Origin: Streptomyces sp. SID8374
GTDB lineage: Bacteria > Actinomycetota > Actinomycetes > Streptomycetales > Streptomycetaceae
Direction: 5' to 3'
Assembly (NCBI RefSeq): GCF_009865135.1
Contig: NZ_WWGH01000001.1
Span: forward strand, 3,534,001-3,598,000
Length of the DNA stretch: 64,000 bases
Shown here one piece after another: positions 36,931 to 47,934 of this stretch. The position numbers were made by a program, and so were the translations under genes. Position 1 is the stretch's first letter. Each line of letters starts with the position of its first letter. The notes under the pieces are model-generated. The model was given only the letters and a program-made list of their open reading frames with translations. It was not told the DNA's origin and searched no databases.

Positions 36931-38235
36931 ATGAAGGAGCTGGACGAGGTGATCGGTCGGGTACGGGGCTGGCGGCGCGGGTGGCACGAGCGCACCAAGC
37001 TCCAGCGCATCGACCTCTACACCCGGGTCACGCTCTGCGCGCTCCCGTGGGTCTTCCTCGTCACCTGGGGCCTGCTGCCGCTCGTCGGGGCCTTCGGCGA
37101 AGGCGCGGTGGCGGTCTCCCTGGCGGTGGCGTTCCTCGTGGTGAACGCCGCCCAGTGCCTGCTGAGCAACCGCAACGTGGCCCCCGCCTTCGCCCACTAC
37201 CGGGGTGTGGAGTCCTTCCCGCTGCGGCGGCTGCGGCTCCCCGCCGTGCTGCTGGCGGTGCTGACCGGCCTGCTGGTGGCCCTCGCGGCGGTGGGCGGTG
37301 TCGAGGACGCGGGGCTGAGCCTGCTGGTGCTGGACCTGCCGCTGGCGTTCGCGACGCCGTACGTGCTGATCGTCCCCGTCCGGAAGTACCTGCTCCTCTG
37401 CGCTGCCTACGCGGTGGCGGTGGTGGCGCTGCTGGCGGCCGTCGGGGTGCCCGGGCGGCTGCTGTTCGGGGCGGCCTTCTCGCTGCTCGTCGTCTCCCTG
37501 CTGGTGCTCCTATCGGGCCGGCCGAGCGCCTGGAGCCTGACCGTGATGTGGCAGGCCGAGGAGGCGCGGGACATGCAGGCCCGGCTCGCGGTGGCGGAGG
37601 AGCGGCTGCGGTTCGGCCGGGACATGCACGACGTGCTGGGCCGGAACCTGGCGGTGATCGCGCTGAAGAGCGAGCTGGCCGTGGAGCTGGCCCAGCGCGG
37701 GAACGCGGCGGCCGTGGACCAGATGGTCGAGGTCCAGCGGATCGCCCGCGCCTCCCAGCAGGAGGTACGCGATGTCGTACGGGGCTACCGCGAGGCCGAC
37801 CTGCCCACCGAACTGCTCGGCGCCAAGGGCGTGCTGGAGGCCGCCGGGATCTCCTGCACCGTCGAGGGCGCCGACGGCCCGGCGGGGATCGGGGCGCCCC
37901 CGGCCGTCCAGGCGGCCCTCGGCTGGGTGGTCCGCGAGGCGGCCACCAACGTCCTGCGCCACGGCGACCCCCGGCACTGCGTGATCCGGCTCACGACGGG
38001 GGCGGGCGCGGTGGTGCTGGAGGTCGAGAACGACGGGGCGGGGGCGGCCTCCGCGAGCGAGGGCGGCTCCGGGCTGGCCGGGCTGCGGGAGCGGCTCGCG
38101 GCCCTGGGCGGGTCGCTGGAGGCGGGGGCGGCCGGGGACGGCCTGTTCCGGGTGACGGCGACGGTCCCGGTGGCGGCCCCCCGTGACCGCTCCCGCTCCA
38201 TTTCTTCGGAAGAACGTTCTTCGGAGGAACGATGA
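36931..38235 (+). CDS. NarL-class sensor histidine kinase
   Basis: 434 aa from ATG 36931. The first half has about five membrane helices. After a linker helix comes the HisKA_3 box ERLRFGRDMHDVLGRNLAVI (phospho-acceptor His) and an HATPase domain with REAATNVLRHGDP and GSGLAGLRERLAALGG. Probably senses the substrate of, or membrane damage relieved by, the ABC exporter just upstream. Its last codons (SISSEERSSEER) are produced by a short DNA duplication. Confidence 0.93.
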   Translation: MKELDEVIGRVRGWRRGWHERTKLQRIDLYTRVTLCALPWVFLVTWGLLPLVGAFGEGAVAVSLAVAFLVVNAAQCLLSNRNVAPAFAHYRGVESFPLRRLRLPAVLLAVLTGLLVALAAVGGVEDAGLSLLVLDLPLAFATPYVLIVPVRKYLLLCAAYAVAVVALLAAVGVPGRLLFGAAFSLLVVSLLVLLSGRPSAWSLTVMWQAEEARDMQARLAVAEERLRFGRDMHDVLGRNLAVIALKSELAVELAQRGNAAAVDQMVEVQRIARASQQEVRDVVRGYREADLPTELLGAKGVLEAAGISCTVEGADGPAGIGAPPAVQAALGWVVREAATNVLRHGDPRHCVIRLTTGAGAVVLEVENDGAGAASASEGGSGLAGLRERLAALGGSLEAGAAGDGLFRVTATVPVAAPRDRSRSISSEERSSEER

Positions 38236-38277
38236 CCACCACCCGTACCGGCCTCCCGGAGGGACGATGACCACCGA
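38204..38277 (+). repeat. Duplicated ribosome-site/start cassette between kinase and regulator genes
   Basis: TTCTTCGGAAGAACG is followed at once by TTCTTCGGAGGAACG, then ATGACCACC. About 35 bases on, GGAGGGACG-ATGACCACC repeats the same arrangement. The first ATG (38232) opens a 12-codon frame (MTTTRTGLPEGR) whose stop overlaps the second ATG (38267), the regulator start. Confidence 0.75.
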
Positions 38278-38899
38278 AGGCTCCGGCGGCCGGCCCCTGC
38301 GGGTCCTGCTGGCCGACGACGAGCACCTGATCCGGGGTGCGCTGGCCGCGCTGCTCGCCCTGGAGGACGACCTCGTGGTGGTCGCGGAGGCGGCGAGCGG
38401 CCCCGAGGCGCTCGCGATGGCCCTCGCGCACCACCCCGACGTCGCCGTCCTGGACCTCCAGATGCCGGGCGCGGACGGTGTGAAGGTCGCCACATCGCTC
38501 CGCAGCGAACTGCCCGGCTGCCGCACCATGATCGTGACCAGCCACGGCCGCCCCGGGCACCTCAAGCGGGCGCTGGCCGCCGGCGTGCGCGGGTTCGTGC
38601 CCAAGACCGTCAGCGCCCGGCGGCTCGCCGAGATCATCCGTACCGTCCACGCCGGGAACCGTTACGTCGACCCGGAGTTGGCGGCCGACGCCATCTCCGC
38701 CGGGGACTCCCCGCTGACCGCCCGGGAGGCCGAGGTCCTCGAACTGGCGGCGGACGGGGCGCCGGTCGCGGAGATCGCGGAGCGGGCCTCGCTCTCGCAG
38801 GGGACGGTCCGCAACTACCTGTCCTCGGCCGCGTCCAAGATCGGGGCGGAGAACCGGCACACGGCGGTGCGTCTCGCCCGCGAGCGGGGTTGGGTATAG
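38267..38899 (+). CDS. NarL/LuxR-type response regulator
   Basis: 210 aa from ATG 38267 (GGAGGG upstream). Receiver domain with acidic pocket ADDEH, phospho-acceptor Asp in VAVLDLQMPGADG, and Lys in GFVPKTVSA. C-terminal LuxR helix-turn-helix (SPLTAREAEVLELAADGAPV..SLSQGTVRNYLSSAASKI). Cognate to the preceding kinase and a likely regulator of the ABC genes. Confidence 0.95.
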   Translation: MTTEGSGGRPLRVLLADDEHLIRGALAALLALEDDLVVVAEAASGPEALAMALAHHPDVAVLDLQMPGADGVKVATSLRSELPGCRTMIVTSHGRPGHLKRALAAGVRGFVPKTVSARRLAEIIRTVHAGNRYVDPELAADAISAGDSPLTAREAEVLELAADGAPVAEIAERASLSQGTVRNYLSSAASKIGAENRHTAVRLARERGWV

Positions 38900-38922
38900 T
38901 GAGCATCGCGCTTCGGCGCAGC

Positions 38923-38995
38923 GCGGACGTAGCTCAGTTGGTAGAGCGCAACCTTGCCAAGGTTGAGGTCGCCAGTTCGAACCTGGTCGTCCGCT
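38923..38995 (+). tRNA. tRNA-Gly (GCC), copy 2
   Basis: Identical to the copy at 34828. A TATAGT hexamer at 38895-38900 overlaps the response-regulator stop codon and is a likely -10. Confidence 0.95.
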
Positions 38996-39005
38996 CCAGA
39001 TGATC

Positions 39006-39039
39006 AGAAGGCCCCGGTCGATACCGACCGGGGCCTTCT
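39006..39039. terminator. Hairpin after tRNA-Gly copy 2 and purC
   Basis: AGAAGGCCCCGGTCG and CGACCGGGGCCTTCT arms, 15 bp. Lies between the plus-strand tRNA and the convergent purC. Confidence 0.85.
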
Positions 39040-39062
39040 GCGTGCCTCCTACTGCCTGCCCT

Positions 39063-39977
39063 TTACGACCAGTTGGAGCCGGTCAGGACCTCGTACGCCT
39101 CGATGTACTTGGCGCGGGTCGCGTCCACGATCTCCTGCGGCAGCGCCGGCGGCGGCTGCTCGCTCGCGCGGTCCCAGCCGGAGGCCGGCGAGGTCAGCCA
39201 GTCGCGGACGAACTGCTTGTCGTACGAGGGCTGCGCGCGGCCCGGCTTCCAGGTGGCGGCCGGCCAGAAGCGCGAGGAGTCGGGCGTCAGCACCTCGTCG
39301 GCGATGATCAGCCGCTCGCCACCGGTCCCGGTCTCCTCGAAGCCGAACTCGAACTTGGTGTCGGCCAAGATGATCCCGCGCTGGTGGGCGATGTCCCGGG
39401 CCCGGCGGTAGACGTCGAGGGTGGTCTGCCGCAGCTCGGCGGCGGTCTCCACGCCGACCTCGCGGGCGATCTCCTCGTAGCTGACGTTCTCGTCGTGGTC
39501 GCCGACGGCCGCCTTGGTGGCCGGGGTGAAGATCGGGCCGGGCAGCTCGGAGCCGTCGACCAGCCCCTCGGGCAGGCCGATGCCGCAGACCGTACGGGTG
39601 GCGTTGTACTCGGTGAGCCCGGAGCCCGTGAGGTAGCCGCGGGCCACGCACTCGACCTGGACCATGCGCAGCGACTTGCAGATGAGGGTGCGGCCCTCCC
39701 ACTCCTCCGGGGCGCCGGGGGGCAGCTCGGTGGAGAGGACGTGGTTGGGCACCAGGTCGGCGAGCTGGTCGAACCACCAGAGCGAGAGCTTGGTGAGGAC
39801 GCGGCCCTTGTCGGGGATCTCGGTGGGCAGGACCCAGTCGTACGCGGAGATACGGTCGCTGGCGACCATGACGAGGTCGCCCGCCTCGTTCCGGTACAGG
39901 TCACGCACCTTGCCGGTGTGCAGGTGGGTGAGGCCCGGAACCTGTACGGGCTCGGGCTTTTCTACAAAACCGGACAC
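39063..39977 (-). CDS. purC: SAICAR synthetase
   Basis: 304 aa from GTG 39977. ATP-dependent ligation of CAIR and aspartate. Family stretches: HTGKVRDLYRNEAGDLVMVA, SDRISAYDWVLPTEIPDKGR, VECVARGYLTGSGLTEYN, LADTKFEFGFEE and LTPDSSRFWP. Single gene, no coupled neighbour. Confidence 0.97.
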   Translation of the reverse strand: MSGFVEKPEPVQVPGLTHLHTGKVRDLYRNEAGDLVMVASDRISAYDWVLPTEIPDKGRVLTKLSLWWFDQLADLVPNHVLSTELPPGAPEEWEGRTLICKSLRMVQVECVARGYLTGSGLTEYNATRTVCGIGLPEGLVDGSELPGPIFTPATKAAVGDHDENVSYEEIAREVGVETAAELRQTTLDVYRRARDIAHQRGIILADTKFEFGFEETGTGGERLIIADEVLTPDSSRFWPAATWKPGRAQPSYDKQFVRDWLTSPASGWDRASEQPPPALPQEIVDATRAKYIEAYEVLTGSNWS

Positions 39978-40072
39978 GGTGCCTCCGCGTAGATTGATCC
40001 AGGAGCGGTTCCGATTGTCCCGTATCCGCGGGGCGGCGGCGGGAGCGGGTCCGTGAACACGCCCGGCGATCG

Positions 40073-41527
40073 TCAGTCCCGCTTGCAGATGCGGTCGAGG
40101 AGGTTGGCCGTCGCCCGCTGGATCCGGGGGTCGGTGTGGCCCGGGCGGTCCAGGGCCGGGGACCAGGCGAAGGTGCCGGAGGCGAAGACGAGCGCGCCGG
40201 AGGGGGCCTGGTAGAGCGAGGTCTCCTGGTGGCGGGTGGCGCCCTCGGAGTCCTGGTACGGGGAGTGGGCGAGCAGGATCCGGTTGTCGTGCTCCGGCAG
40301 GCTCGTACGGGGGAAGTAGCGGTCGGCCTCACCGGCGACCAGGCCCGGGACCTCGTCGCCGTCGGCCGCGCCCGTGGCGTCCCAGAGCCAGTGCTCGGCG
40401 TTGCGCACGACGAGCGGGCTGGGCTCGGGGACCCGGCCCGCGTACTGGATGCCCAGGAGCTGCTGCTCGGGCCGGTCCACCTCGCGCCAGAGCGCGGACT
40501 TGCCCGGGCCCCGGCGCTTGCGGCAGGTCAGCAGGCGGTCGGGGATACCGGAGGCGGAGGGGGCGAGGCCCACCTGCCAGTACATGGTGTTGGCGGAGAG
40601 GAAGACGAGCGAGGTGCCGGAGTCGCGGGCGCGCTCGGCGGCCCGGCGCATGGGGGTGGACCAGTATTCGTCGTGGCCGGGGAAGACCAGGCCCCGGTAG
40701 CGGCTGGGGTCGATGCGGCCCGCGTGCAGGTCGCGGGCGTCTGCGTAGGCGAGGTCGTAGCCGTATCTCTCGGCCCAGCGGATGAAGTCGTACGCGTGCC
40801 CCACGTGCAGCGGCAGGCCCGCCCCGGCGTACGGGCGGTCGAAGGAGATCGTGACGGCCGCGTCCTCCTCGCCGAGCAGCCGCCCCTTCTCGTCCCACGC
40901 GTGGTAGAGGCTGGCGCCGGTGCGGCCGTCCTCCGGATAGAGGTTGTACGCCTGCCAGGTGATGTCCGGGAGCAGGAGCAGCAGGTCGGCGGGGTGGTCG
41001 TGGCGGACGGTGAACGGAATGTGCGAGCGGTATCCGTCGGCGGTCGTCAGGACCGCCACATACGCGCCGACCGACCAGTAGCCGGGGATCTGGAGCCGCC
41101 AGGACATCCACCAGTGGTGGCAGGAGACGGTCCGGTCGGCGGCCAGCGGCGGCGGCTGGACGATGCCGGAGAGGCGCGGGCTCGTGGTGATCTTGGCCGC
41201 GCCGTCGCCGCCGTAATGACCGATCCGGTAGATGTCCACGGAGAACTGCTGGGGCGGGTCGACGGTGATGTGGAAGTCGATGGCCTCGCCGGGGGCGGCC
41301 GCTCCGGGCGAGACGAAGCCCTTGATCTGGCGGTGCACGTCGTCGGCGGTGCGGGTGCCGCCGCCGGTGCCCCGGCCGAGGTCGGCGTACCAGGGGACGA
41401 CCTGGCCGGTGTCGTCGAAGTAGTTCTCACTGCCGCGCAGCCAGGGCAGCGGGCCCTGGCCGAAGGGGTCGCTCACCGCGTGCGCGAGGGCGCCCGACTC
41501 CCATCGGCGAATCTGCTCCGCCCCCAT
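40073..41527 (-). CDS. N,N-dimethylformamidase beta-subunit-like protein
   Basis: 484 aa, no signal peptide. Contains the characteristic long C-terminal domain of the DMFase large subunit (WQAYNLYPEDGRTGASLYHA, FDRPYAGAGLPLH, VFPGHDEYWSTPMRRA, FLSANTMYWQVGLAP). The N-terminal region (IYRIGHYGGDGAAKI) is beta-rich. No small-subunit gene is nearby, so the true activity is uncertain; many actinobacteria carry such solitary homologues. Confidence 0.85.
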   Translation of the reverse strand: MGAEQIRRWESGALAHAVSDPFGQGPLPWLRGSENYFDDTGQVVPWYADLGRGTGGGTRTADDVHRQIKGFVSPGAAAPGEAIDFHITVDPPQQFSVDIYRIGHYGGDGAAKITTSPRLSGIVQPPPLAADRTVSCHHWWMSWRLQIPGYWSVGAYVAVLTTADGYRSHIPFTVRHDHPADLLLLLPDITWQAYNLYPEDGRTGASLYHAWDEKGRLLGEEDAAVTISFDRPYAGAGLPLHVGHAYDFIRWAERYGYDLAYADARDLHAGRIDPSRYRGLVFPGHDEYWSTPMRRAAERARDSGTSLVFLSANTMYWQVGLAPSASGIPDRLLTCRKRRGPGKSALWREVDRPEQQLLGIQYAGRVPEPSPLVVRNAEHWLWDATGAADGDEVPGLVAGEADRYFPRTSLPEHDNRILLAHSPYQDSEGATRHQETSLYQAPSGALVFASGTFAWSPALDRPGHTDPRIQRATANLLDRICKRD

Positions 41528-41697
41528 GCCGCGCCCCTCCCTCAGGTCCCCCGGACAACTCAGGCGCGCACGATGTCAGCGCCGATCCCCAGCACATCAC
41601 ATAACGCACGCACTCCGTCACCCTTCGTCGTGAATTGACGTGAACGGAACCTTCCCTTCCGGACCGTGTCGTGTGCTACCGGCGACGGCCCGCACGG

Positions 41698-43410
41698 TCA
41701 CACCAGCCGTACGGGCTTGTCGGAGCGCACGCCCACCTCGGCCAGCCAGGACCGCAGCGGGTCCGGGTCGCCGTCCTCGACCAGGCTGAGGACCGGCACC
41801 GCCAGGTCCGCCCGGCGCTCGCCGTCGACGAGCAGCGCGGGGCCGTCCAGCCAGTCGAGGCCGGGGGCCGCGCCCGCCGTGTCCACGGCCGCGCAGCAGA
41901 CCATGGCCGCGACGTGGTCGGCGAGCAGCTCCGTGCCCGTACGCGGCGGCTGGAGCGGGAAGAGGGGGAGCGGGTCGGGGCCCCAGAGGTCGAGGGGGTC
42001 CGGGCCGGTGCCGGGCGGTGCCTGCTGGGCCGGGCCGGGGGCGGGGGCCTGGGCGTCGTCGCGGGCGACCGCGGCCCCGATACCGGCCGCGAGCTCCTCC
42101 CCCGGCTCGCCGGGACCGGCCAGGTGCTCCATGACACGGGCCAGGGTGGGGACCGCCGGGTCGGCGGCGGAGGCCGGGGGCACGCCCATGGCGTCCAGCA
42201 CCCGGTGCAGCCGGGCCGCCTCCGTACGCCACTTCCGGTCGACGACCTCGTCCGGATACTGCTGCCAGTCCACCGGTGCCCAGTCCGGGCCGCTCTCCGC
42301 CGGGCCGCCGTGGAAGAGGCGGGCGGCGAGCAGGGAGGTGGCCTCGTCGGCGATGCCGGGCTCCTCCAGCAGGTCGCAGGCGGGGCGCTCGCCGAGCCGC
42401 GAGGTGAAGCCGTCGGCCAGCCGGTCCCGGCGGGAGAGCTCGGTGAGGGCGGAGACCACCCCGGCGTCCAGCCGGGAGGGCCAGCGGCCCATCCGCCAGG
42501 CGGGCAGCGCGACCCGGGTCAGCAGCCGGTCCCAGCCTGCGTAGGCGAGGCCGACCTGCTCCTGGGCGGCGATGCGGAGCGCGTAGTCGACGCCCTGGGC
42601 GCGCATGGAGGCCGTGGCCGCCACGCACCGCTCCATCTCGGCGGCGTGCTCCCGGCAGGCGCGCAGCAGCAGCCGGGCGACCCAGCCGGCGAAGGTGACC
42701 GGCGCCCCGCGCAGCGCGCCCCGGCCGGGGGCGGCCCCGTCGGCCACGGCGGCGTCCAGGCCTCGGACGAAGCGGCGGGCGGCGGCTATGTCGGGGTGCG
42801 CGGACGAGTCGGTGCCCGCCACGACGGGGGCGAGGACGGCGCGGAGTTCGGCGACCCGCATCCACCAGAGGAAGGGGGAGCCGATGACGAGGACGGGGGC
42901 GGGGTTTCTGGCTTCCGATGCCGCATTGTTCTTGGCTTCCGGTGCCGCTTCTCCGCTGCTGGGGTGGGTGCGGCTGCTGCGGTGGATGCGGCTGCTGCGG
43001 TGGGTGCGGTCCTCCAGCCAGCTGTCGCAGTCCGGGGTCAGCGCTATGGCGGAGGGCGCGGGGACGCCGAGCCGGTCGGCCAGATCCCGGACCAGCCGGT
43101 AGAGATCGGGGGCGCCTTCCTCCGCCACGGGGACGGTCGGGCTCACGGCGGGCCGGGCCCGTGCGACGGCCACCGCGACGGCCGCGGCCACCAGCAGCAC
43201 CACGACGGCGACCCCGAGCACGGCCCAGCGGACACCGTCCCAGACGGGCCCGCCGAGGTGCCCCTGCGCGCCCGCGGCGAACAGCACGACCGCCACGGCC
43301 GCGGGCGTGATCACCACGGCCAGCGCCCTGCTGCGGATCCGCAGCAGGGCGAGCGCTCGGGCCTGTGCGGCCCGCGCACCCAGCTCCTCACCCACGTCGA
43401 TACCGGACAC
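41698..43410 (-). CDS. M48-like membrane protein lacking the zinc motif
   Basis: 570 aa. Two N-terminal membrane helices (about 28-50 and 58-85), then a region laid out like M48 peptidases: a DLYRLVRDLADRLGVPAP segment, and IGSPFLWWMRVAELRAVLAP, where active enzymes have a leucine-rich helix running into HEXXH. Here the expected site reads LAPVVAG with no His-Glu pair. The remainder is a long helical, Pro/Ala-rich C-terminus. Probably a non-catalytic relative. A His/Ser/Arg repeat (THRSSRIHRSSRTHPSS) is inserted between the two segments. Confidence 0.65.
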   Translation of the reverse strand: MSGIDVGEELGARAAQARALALLRIRSRALAVVITPAAVAVVLFAAGAQGHLGGPVWDGVRWAVLGVAVVVLLVAAAVAVAVARARPAVSPTVPVAEEGAPDLYRLVRDLADRLGVPAPSAIALTPDCDSWLEDRTHRSSRIHRSSRTHPSSGEAAPEAKNNAASEARNPAPVLVIGSPFLWWMRVAELRAVLAPVVAGTDSSAHPDIAAARRFVRGLDAAVADGAAPGRGALRGAPVTFAGWVARLLLRACREHAAEMERCVAATASMRAQGVDYALRIAAQEQVGLAYAGWDRLLTRVALPAWRMGRWPSRLDAGVVSALTELSRRDRLADGFTSRLGERPACDLLEEPGIADEATSLLAARLFHGGPAESGPDWAPVDWQQYPDEVVDRKWRTEAARLHRVLDAMGVPPASAADPAVPTLARVMEHLAGPGEPGEELAAGIGAAVARDDAQAPAPGPAQQAPPGTGPDPLDLWGPDPLPLFPLQPPRTGTELLADHVAAMVCCAAVDTAGAAPGLDWLDGPALLVDGERRADLAVPVLSLVEDGDPDPLRSWLAEVGVRSDKPVRLV

Positions 43411-43739
43411 GGCCGGATGTCACCCCCTCTGCCCCGCGACGGTTGCTCACTCCCCCACTGTGGCACCCGTCACTGACATCGCAATGCCGGTGGGCCAAGT
43501 GCCGGAACGCTTGCGCCGCACCCTAGTTGGGGCCTCGGCGGGCGTCATCCGTCTGGCCCAGTCGTCACCCGATGGAATGGCTTTGGGCAAAGCTGCTGAC
43601 GTGTCCGCGTCCGTAGGGCAGGGCTGGGGCGGCCACCCCCACGTACGGCAGCCCCTCGCGCCGCCCGCGTACGCCGGTGGCGTACGGAGGGGGTGGGAGG
43701 GGCTGCCCGTGATGCGGGGGCGGGCGGGTGCCCGGCGGA
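43411..43739. other. Gap between purD and the M48-like gene
   Basis: No gene. Holds the purD terminator (43647-43707) and the promoter region of the M48-like gene. Confidence 0.5.
43647..43707 (-). terminator. Hairpin after purD
   Basis: Perfect 11-bp outer arms GGCAGCCCCTC/GAGGGGCTGCC with an inner CGTACGCC/GGCGTACG stem. Confidence 0.75.
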
Positions 43740-44990
<1,251 letters not shown>

Positions 44991-45138
44991 GGGGTGCAGC
45001 CTAGCCGCCGGGGCGGAAGGGGCCGGACGGGCGCCGGTCCGTGGACAGCTGGGGCTGCTGGGTCTCGGGGCGCTTTGCCGCTCGTCGGTCGGGGCGTCCT
45101 GCTGCTCGGCGGCCCGGTCATCTTGCTGCTCGTCGGCC

Positions 45139-47430
45139 TCACTGCTCGTTGGTGAACTCCTCCACCACGGTGGCGCCCAGCTCGCGGACGATCAGCTCGT
45201 GGCCGGAGAGGGCGGAGTCGACGAGATCCGGATCGTCGGCCTCCGCGGTGTCGTCCTCGGGGGCGACGGAGCGCGGCGGCTCCGAGGCGTACCCGCCGTG
45301 GGAGGGCTCGGGGGCGGAGGGGGCCGTGCCCCGGCTCTGCTGGGCCTGGTGGGACTGCGACGACTGCTGCTGCCCGGAGGAGGCCGGGGCGGCGCTCTGC
45401 GGGGGCTGCTGGGACTGCTGCGGGTTGTAGGGCTGGCTGTGCTGCTGGGGGGCGTGCGCCGGGGTGCCTTCGTACACCGTCGGGGTCGGGGCGGCGGGTG
45501 AAGGGGCCGGGGCGGGCGTGTACTGCGGGGCCGGGGGGCGTCCGCCGGCGGGGGGCGGGAGCGGGGCACCGCCGCCGGAGGTGTCGACGACCGCTTCGAC
45601 CCGCCACTGGGCGTTGAACCGCTCGGCGAGGGCCTGCTTGAGGACTTCCTCGCTGCCGCTGCTGGCGAAGTTGTCCCGGGCGCCCGCGTTGATGAAGCCG
45701 AGCTGGAGGGTGGTCCCGTCGAACCCGGTCACCTGGGCGTTCTGGCTGAGCAGGATCCAGGTGAAGCGGCGCCGGTTCTTCACCGCCTCCAGGATGTCGG
45801 GCCACATGCTCTGGACCTGCCCGGCGCCCTGGGCCATGCCCGGGCCGCCCGCTGCCGGGGCGGCGGGTGCGGAGGGGGCCGCCGGGGCGGGGGCGGCCGG
45901 TGCGGGTGCGGCGGGGGCCGGGGCGGCGGGGCCGCTGCCGGGGGCGGACGCGGTGGGCCAGCCGCCGGGGCGCCGGGTCTGCTCGCCACCTGTGGCGGCG
46001 GTGGGCCAGGACCCGGGCCGCTGGGCGGGGGCCGGGGCTTCGGCGGGGGGCTGCGGTGCGACGGGCTCGGCGGCGGGCGGCGCGTAGGCGGCAGGGGCGG
46101 GGGCCGGCGCCTCTCCCCGTACGGCAGCACGCGCGGCATCCGGACCTGCGGGAGCTGCGGGTGCGGCCTGGGGGGCGTGGGCCTGCGGGGCATGGGCCTC
46201 GGTCCCGGGGACGTACCCCATGGGAACCGCGGCGGCGGGCGGCGCCGCGAACGAGGCGGCAGCGGCGGCGGACGCACCGCGCTCCAGCCGGTCCAGCCGG
46301 GCCTGCATGGACCGCTCGTCGTCGAAGGCGGCGGGGAGCAGGACCCGGGCGCAGATCAGCTCCACCTGGAGGCGCGGCGAGGTGGCGCCGCGCATCTCGG
46401 TGAGCCCGTCGTTGACCAGGTCGGCGGCGCGGCTGAGCTCGGCGGCACCGAAGACGGAGGCCTGGGCCTGCATACGCTCCACGACATCGGCGGGGGCGTC
46501 GATGAGCCCCTTCTCCCCGGCGTCGGGCACGGCGGCGAGGATCACCAGATCGCGCAGCCGCTCCAGCAGATCGGCCACGAACCGACGGGGATCGTTGCCG
46601 CCCTCGATGACCCGGTCGACGACCTCGAAGGCGGCGGCCCCGTCACCGGCGGCGAAGGCGTCGATGATCGAGTCGAGGAGCGAGCCGTCCGTGTACCCCA
46701 GGAGCGAGGTGGCCATGGCGTACGTCACACCGTCGTCGCCCGCACCGGCCAGCAGCTGGTCCATGACGGACATGGAGTCACGCACGGACCCGGCCCCGGC
46801 CCGCACGACGAGCGGCAGGACGCCGTCCTCGACGGGGCTGTTCTCCCGCCCGCAGACATCGGCGAGATAGCTGCGCAGGGTCCCGGGAGGAACGAGCCGG
46901 AACGGATAGTGGTGCGTACGCGACCGGATCGTCCCGATGACCTTCTCGGGCTCGGTGGTCGCGAAGATGAACTTGAGGTGCTCCGGCGGCTCCTCGACCA
47001 CCTTCAGCAGGGCGTTGAACCCTGCTGGGGTGACCATGTGGGCCTCGTCGATGATGTAGATCTTGTAACGACTGGAGGCGGGCCCGAAGAACGCCTTCTC
47101 GCGCAGATCACGGGCGTCGTCCACACCACCGTGCGAGGCGGCGTCGATCTCGATGACATCGATGGACCCCGGCCCGTTGCGCGCGAGGTCCCGGCAGGAC
47201 TGGCACTCCCCGCACGGGGTCGGCGTGGGCCCCTGCTCGCAGTTCAGACAGCGGGCGAGGATGCGCGCACTGGTCGTCTTTCCACAGCCACGCGGCCCGC
47301 TGAACAGGTACGCGTGATTGACCCGGTTGTTCCGCAGGGCCTGCTGGAGCGGGTCAGTGACATGCTCCTGACCGATGACCTCGGCGAACGACTCGGGGCG
47401 GTAGCGGCGGTACAGCGCAAGGGACGACAC
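45139..47430 (-). CDS. dnaX: DNA polymerase III subunits gamma/tau
   Basis: 763 aa from GTG 47430 ([20 protein letters not shown]). Clamp-loader AAA+ ATPase: Walker [14 protein letters not shown], four-Cys zinc module (CLNCEQG..CGECQSC), DEAH-like IIDEAHMVT, sensor FATTEPEKV. Domain III ends near residue 380. A Pro/Ala/Gln-rich linker (about 380-560) then leads to a tau-like domain ([19 protein letters not shown]) and a second disordered tail. The weak ribosome site is usual for this gene. Confidence 0.97.
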   Translation of the reverse strand: MSSLALYRRYRPESFAEVIGQEHVTDPLQQALRNNRVNHAYLFSGPRGCGKTTSARILARCLNCEQGPTPTPCGECQSCRDLARNGPGSIDVIEIDAASHGGVDDARDLREKAFFGPASSRYKIYIIDEAHMVTPAGFNALLKVVEEPPEHLKFIFATTEPEKVIGTIRSRTHHYPFRLVPPGTLRSYLADVCGRENSPVEDGVLPLVVRAGAGSVRDSMSVMDQLLAGAGDDGVTYAMATSLLGYTDGSLLDSIIDAFAAGDGAAAFEVVDRVIEGGNDPRRFVADLLERLRDLVILAAVPDAGEKGLIDAPADVVERMQAQASVFGAAELSRAADLVNDGLTEMRGATSPRLQVELICARVLLPAAFDDERSMQARLDRLERGASAAAAASFAAPPAAAVPMGYVPGTEAHAPQAHAPQAAPAAPAGPDAARAAVRGEAPAPAPAAYAPPAAEPVAPQPPAEAPAPAQRPGSWPTAATGGEQTRRPGGWPTASAPGSGPAAPAPAAPAPAAPAPAAPSAPAAPAAGGPGMAQGAGQVQSMWPDILEAVKNRRRFTWILLSQNAQVTGFDGTTLQLGFINAGARDNFASSGSEEVLKQALAERFNAQWRVEAVVDTSGGGAPLPPPAGGRPPAPQYTPAPAPSPAAPTPTVYEGTPAHAPQQHSQPYNPQQSQQPPQSAAPASSGQQQSSQSHQAQQSRGTAPSAPEPSHGGYASEPPRSVAPEDDTAEADDPDLVDSALSGHELIVRELGATVVEEFTNEQ

Positions 47431-47547
47431 ATCTACGAGGTTATCGGGGCGGACTGACAACCAACCCCACACGGCCCACGCGGACCCTCCCACCCCAGCT
47501 CGGACGGCACCGATCAAGGGTCCCCGCACTCCGGCCCCGGAACGCGA
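47431..47547. other. Leader/promoter region of dnaX
   Basis: About 115 bases between the dnaX start and the 3' end of the SRP RNA; no feature beyond probable promoter sequence. Confidence 0.35.
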
Positions 47548-47643
47548 AGGGCCCCCCACGCACCCGCCAGAGCCAACCTACCCTTGCTGCCTTCCGGCCC
47601 TGGGGGAGTTCAGTCAGATAGCGCCACGTGAGGGGCTGACGCC
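47548..47643 (-). ncRNA. ffs: Signal recognition particle RNA (small bacterial type)
   Basis: On the minus strand the apical SRP motif CAGGGCCGGAAGGCAGCAAG is exact, inside a long hairpin whose outer arms include CCCCTCACG and CGTGGGGGG. Binds Ffh for co-translational membrane targeting. Ends are approximate. Confidence 0.92.
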
Positions 47644-47782
47644 CACCTTAGCGGATCCCCACCGCCTCCGGTCCACCCACCCGCCCACCCGCTCGCCCGC
47701 CGAACGACCTGCACGCCCTCCGGGGACGATCTCCGGCGAACGTGTTCGCGAGCACCCTCCAACGTCTTGTATTGTTTGCGGC

Positions 47783-47870
47783 GGAGGATTCGCCTAGTGG
47801 CCTAGGGCGCACGCTTGGAAAGCGTGTTGGGGGCAACCCCTCACGAGTTCGAATCTCGTATCCTCCGCCA
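47783..47870 (+). tRNA. tRNA-Ser (GGA), likely attachment site of the element
   Basis: 88 nt including an encoded CCA. Class II with a long variable arm (TTGGGGGCAACCCCTC) and anticodon loop TTGGAAA. The acceptor GGAGGAT pairs with ATCCTCC. The integrase gene of the mobile element ends 65 bases beyond its 3' end, as expected for integration into the tRNA 3' part. The matching second copy of the 3' end is not present up to 64000. Confidence 0.93.
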
Positions 47871-47893
47871 TTGCTCTCACCGGGCAATACGTT

Positions 47894-47925
47894 GAAGGGC
47901 CCCACCGTTCGCGGTGGGGCCCTTC
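47894..47925. terminator. Hairpin between tRNA-Ser and the integrase gene
   Basis: Perfect 13-bp arms GAAGGGCCCCACC/GGTGGGGCCCTTC; serves the convergent tRNA-Ser and int. Confidence 0.85.
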
Positions 47926-47934
47926 GGCGTTGTC

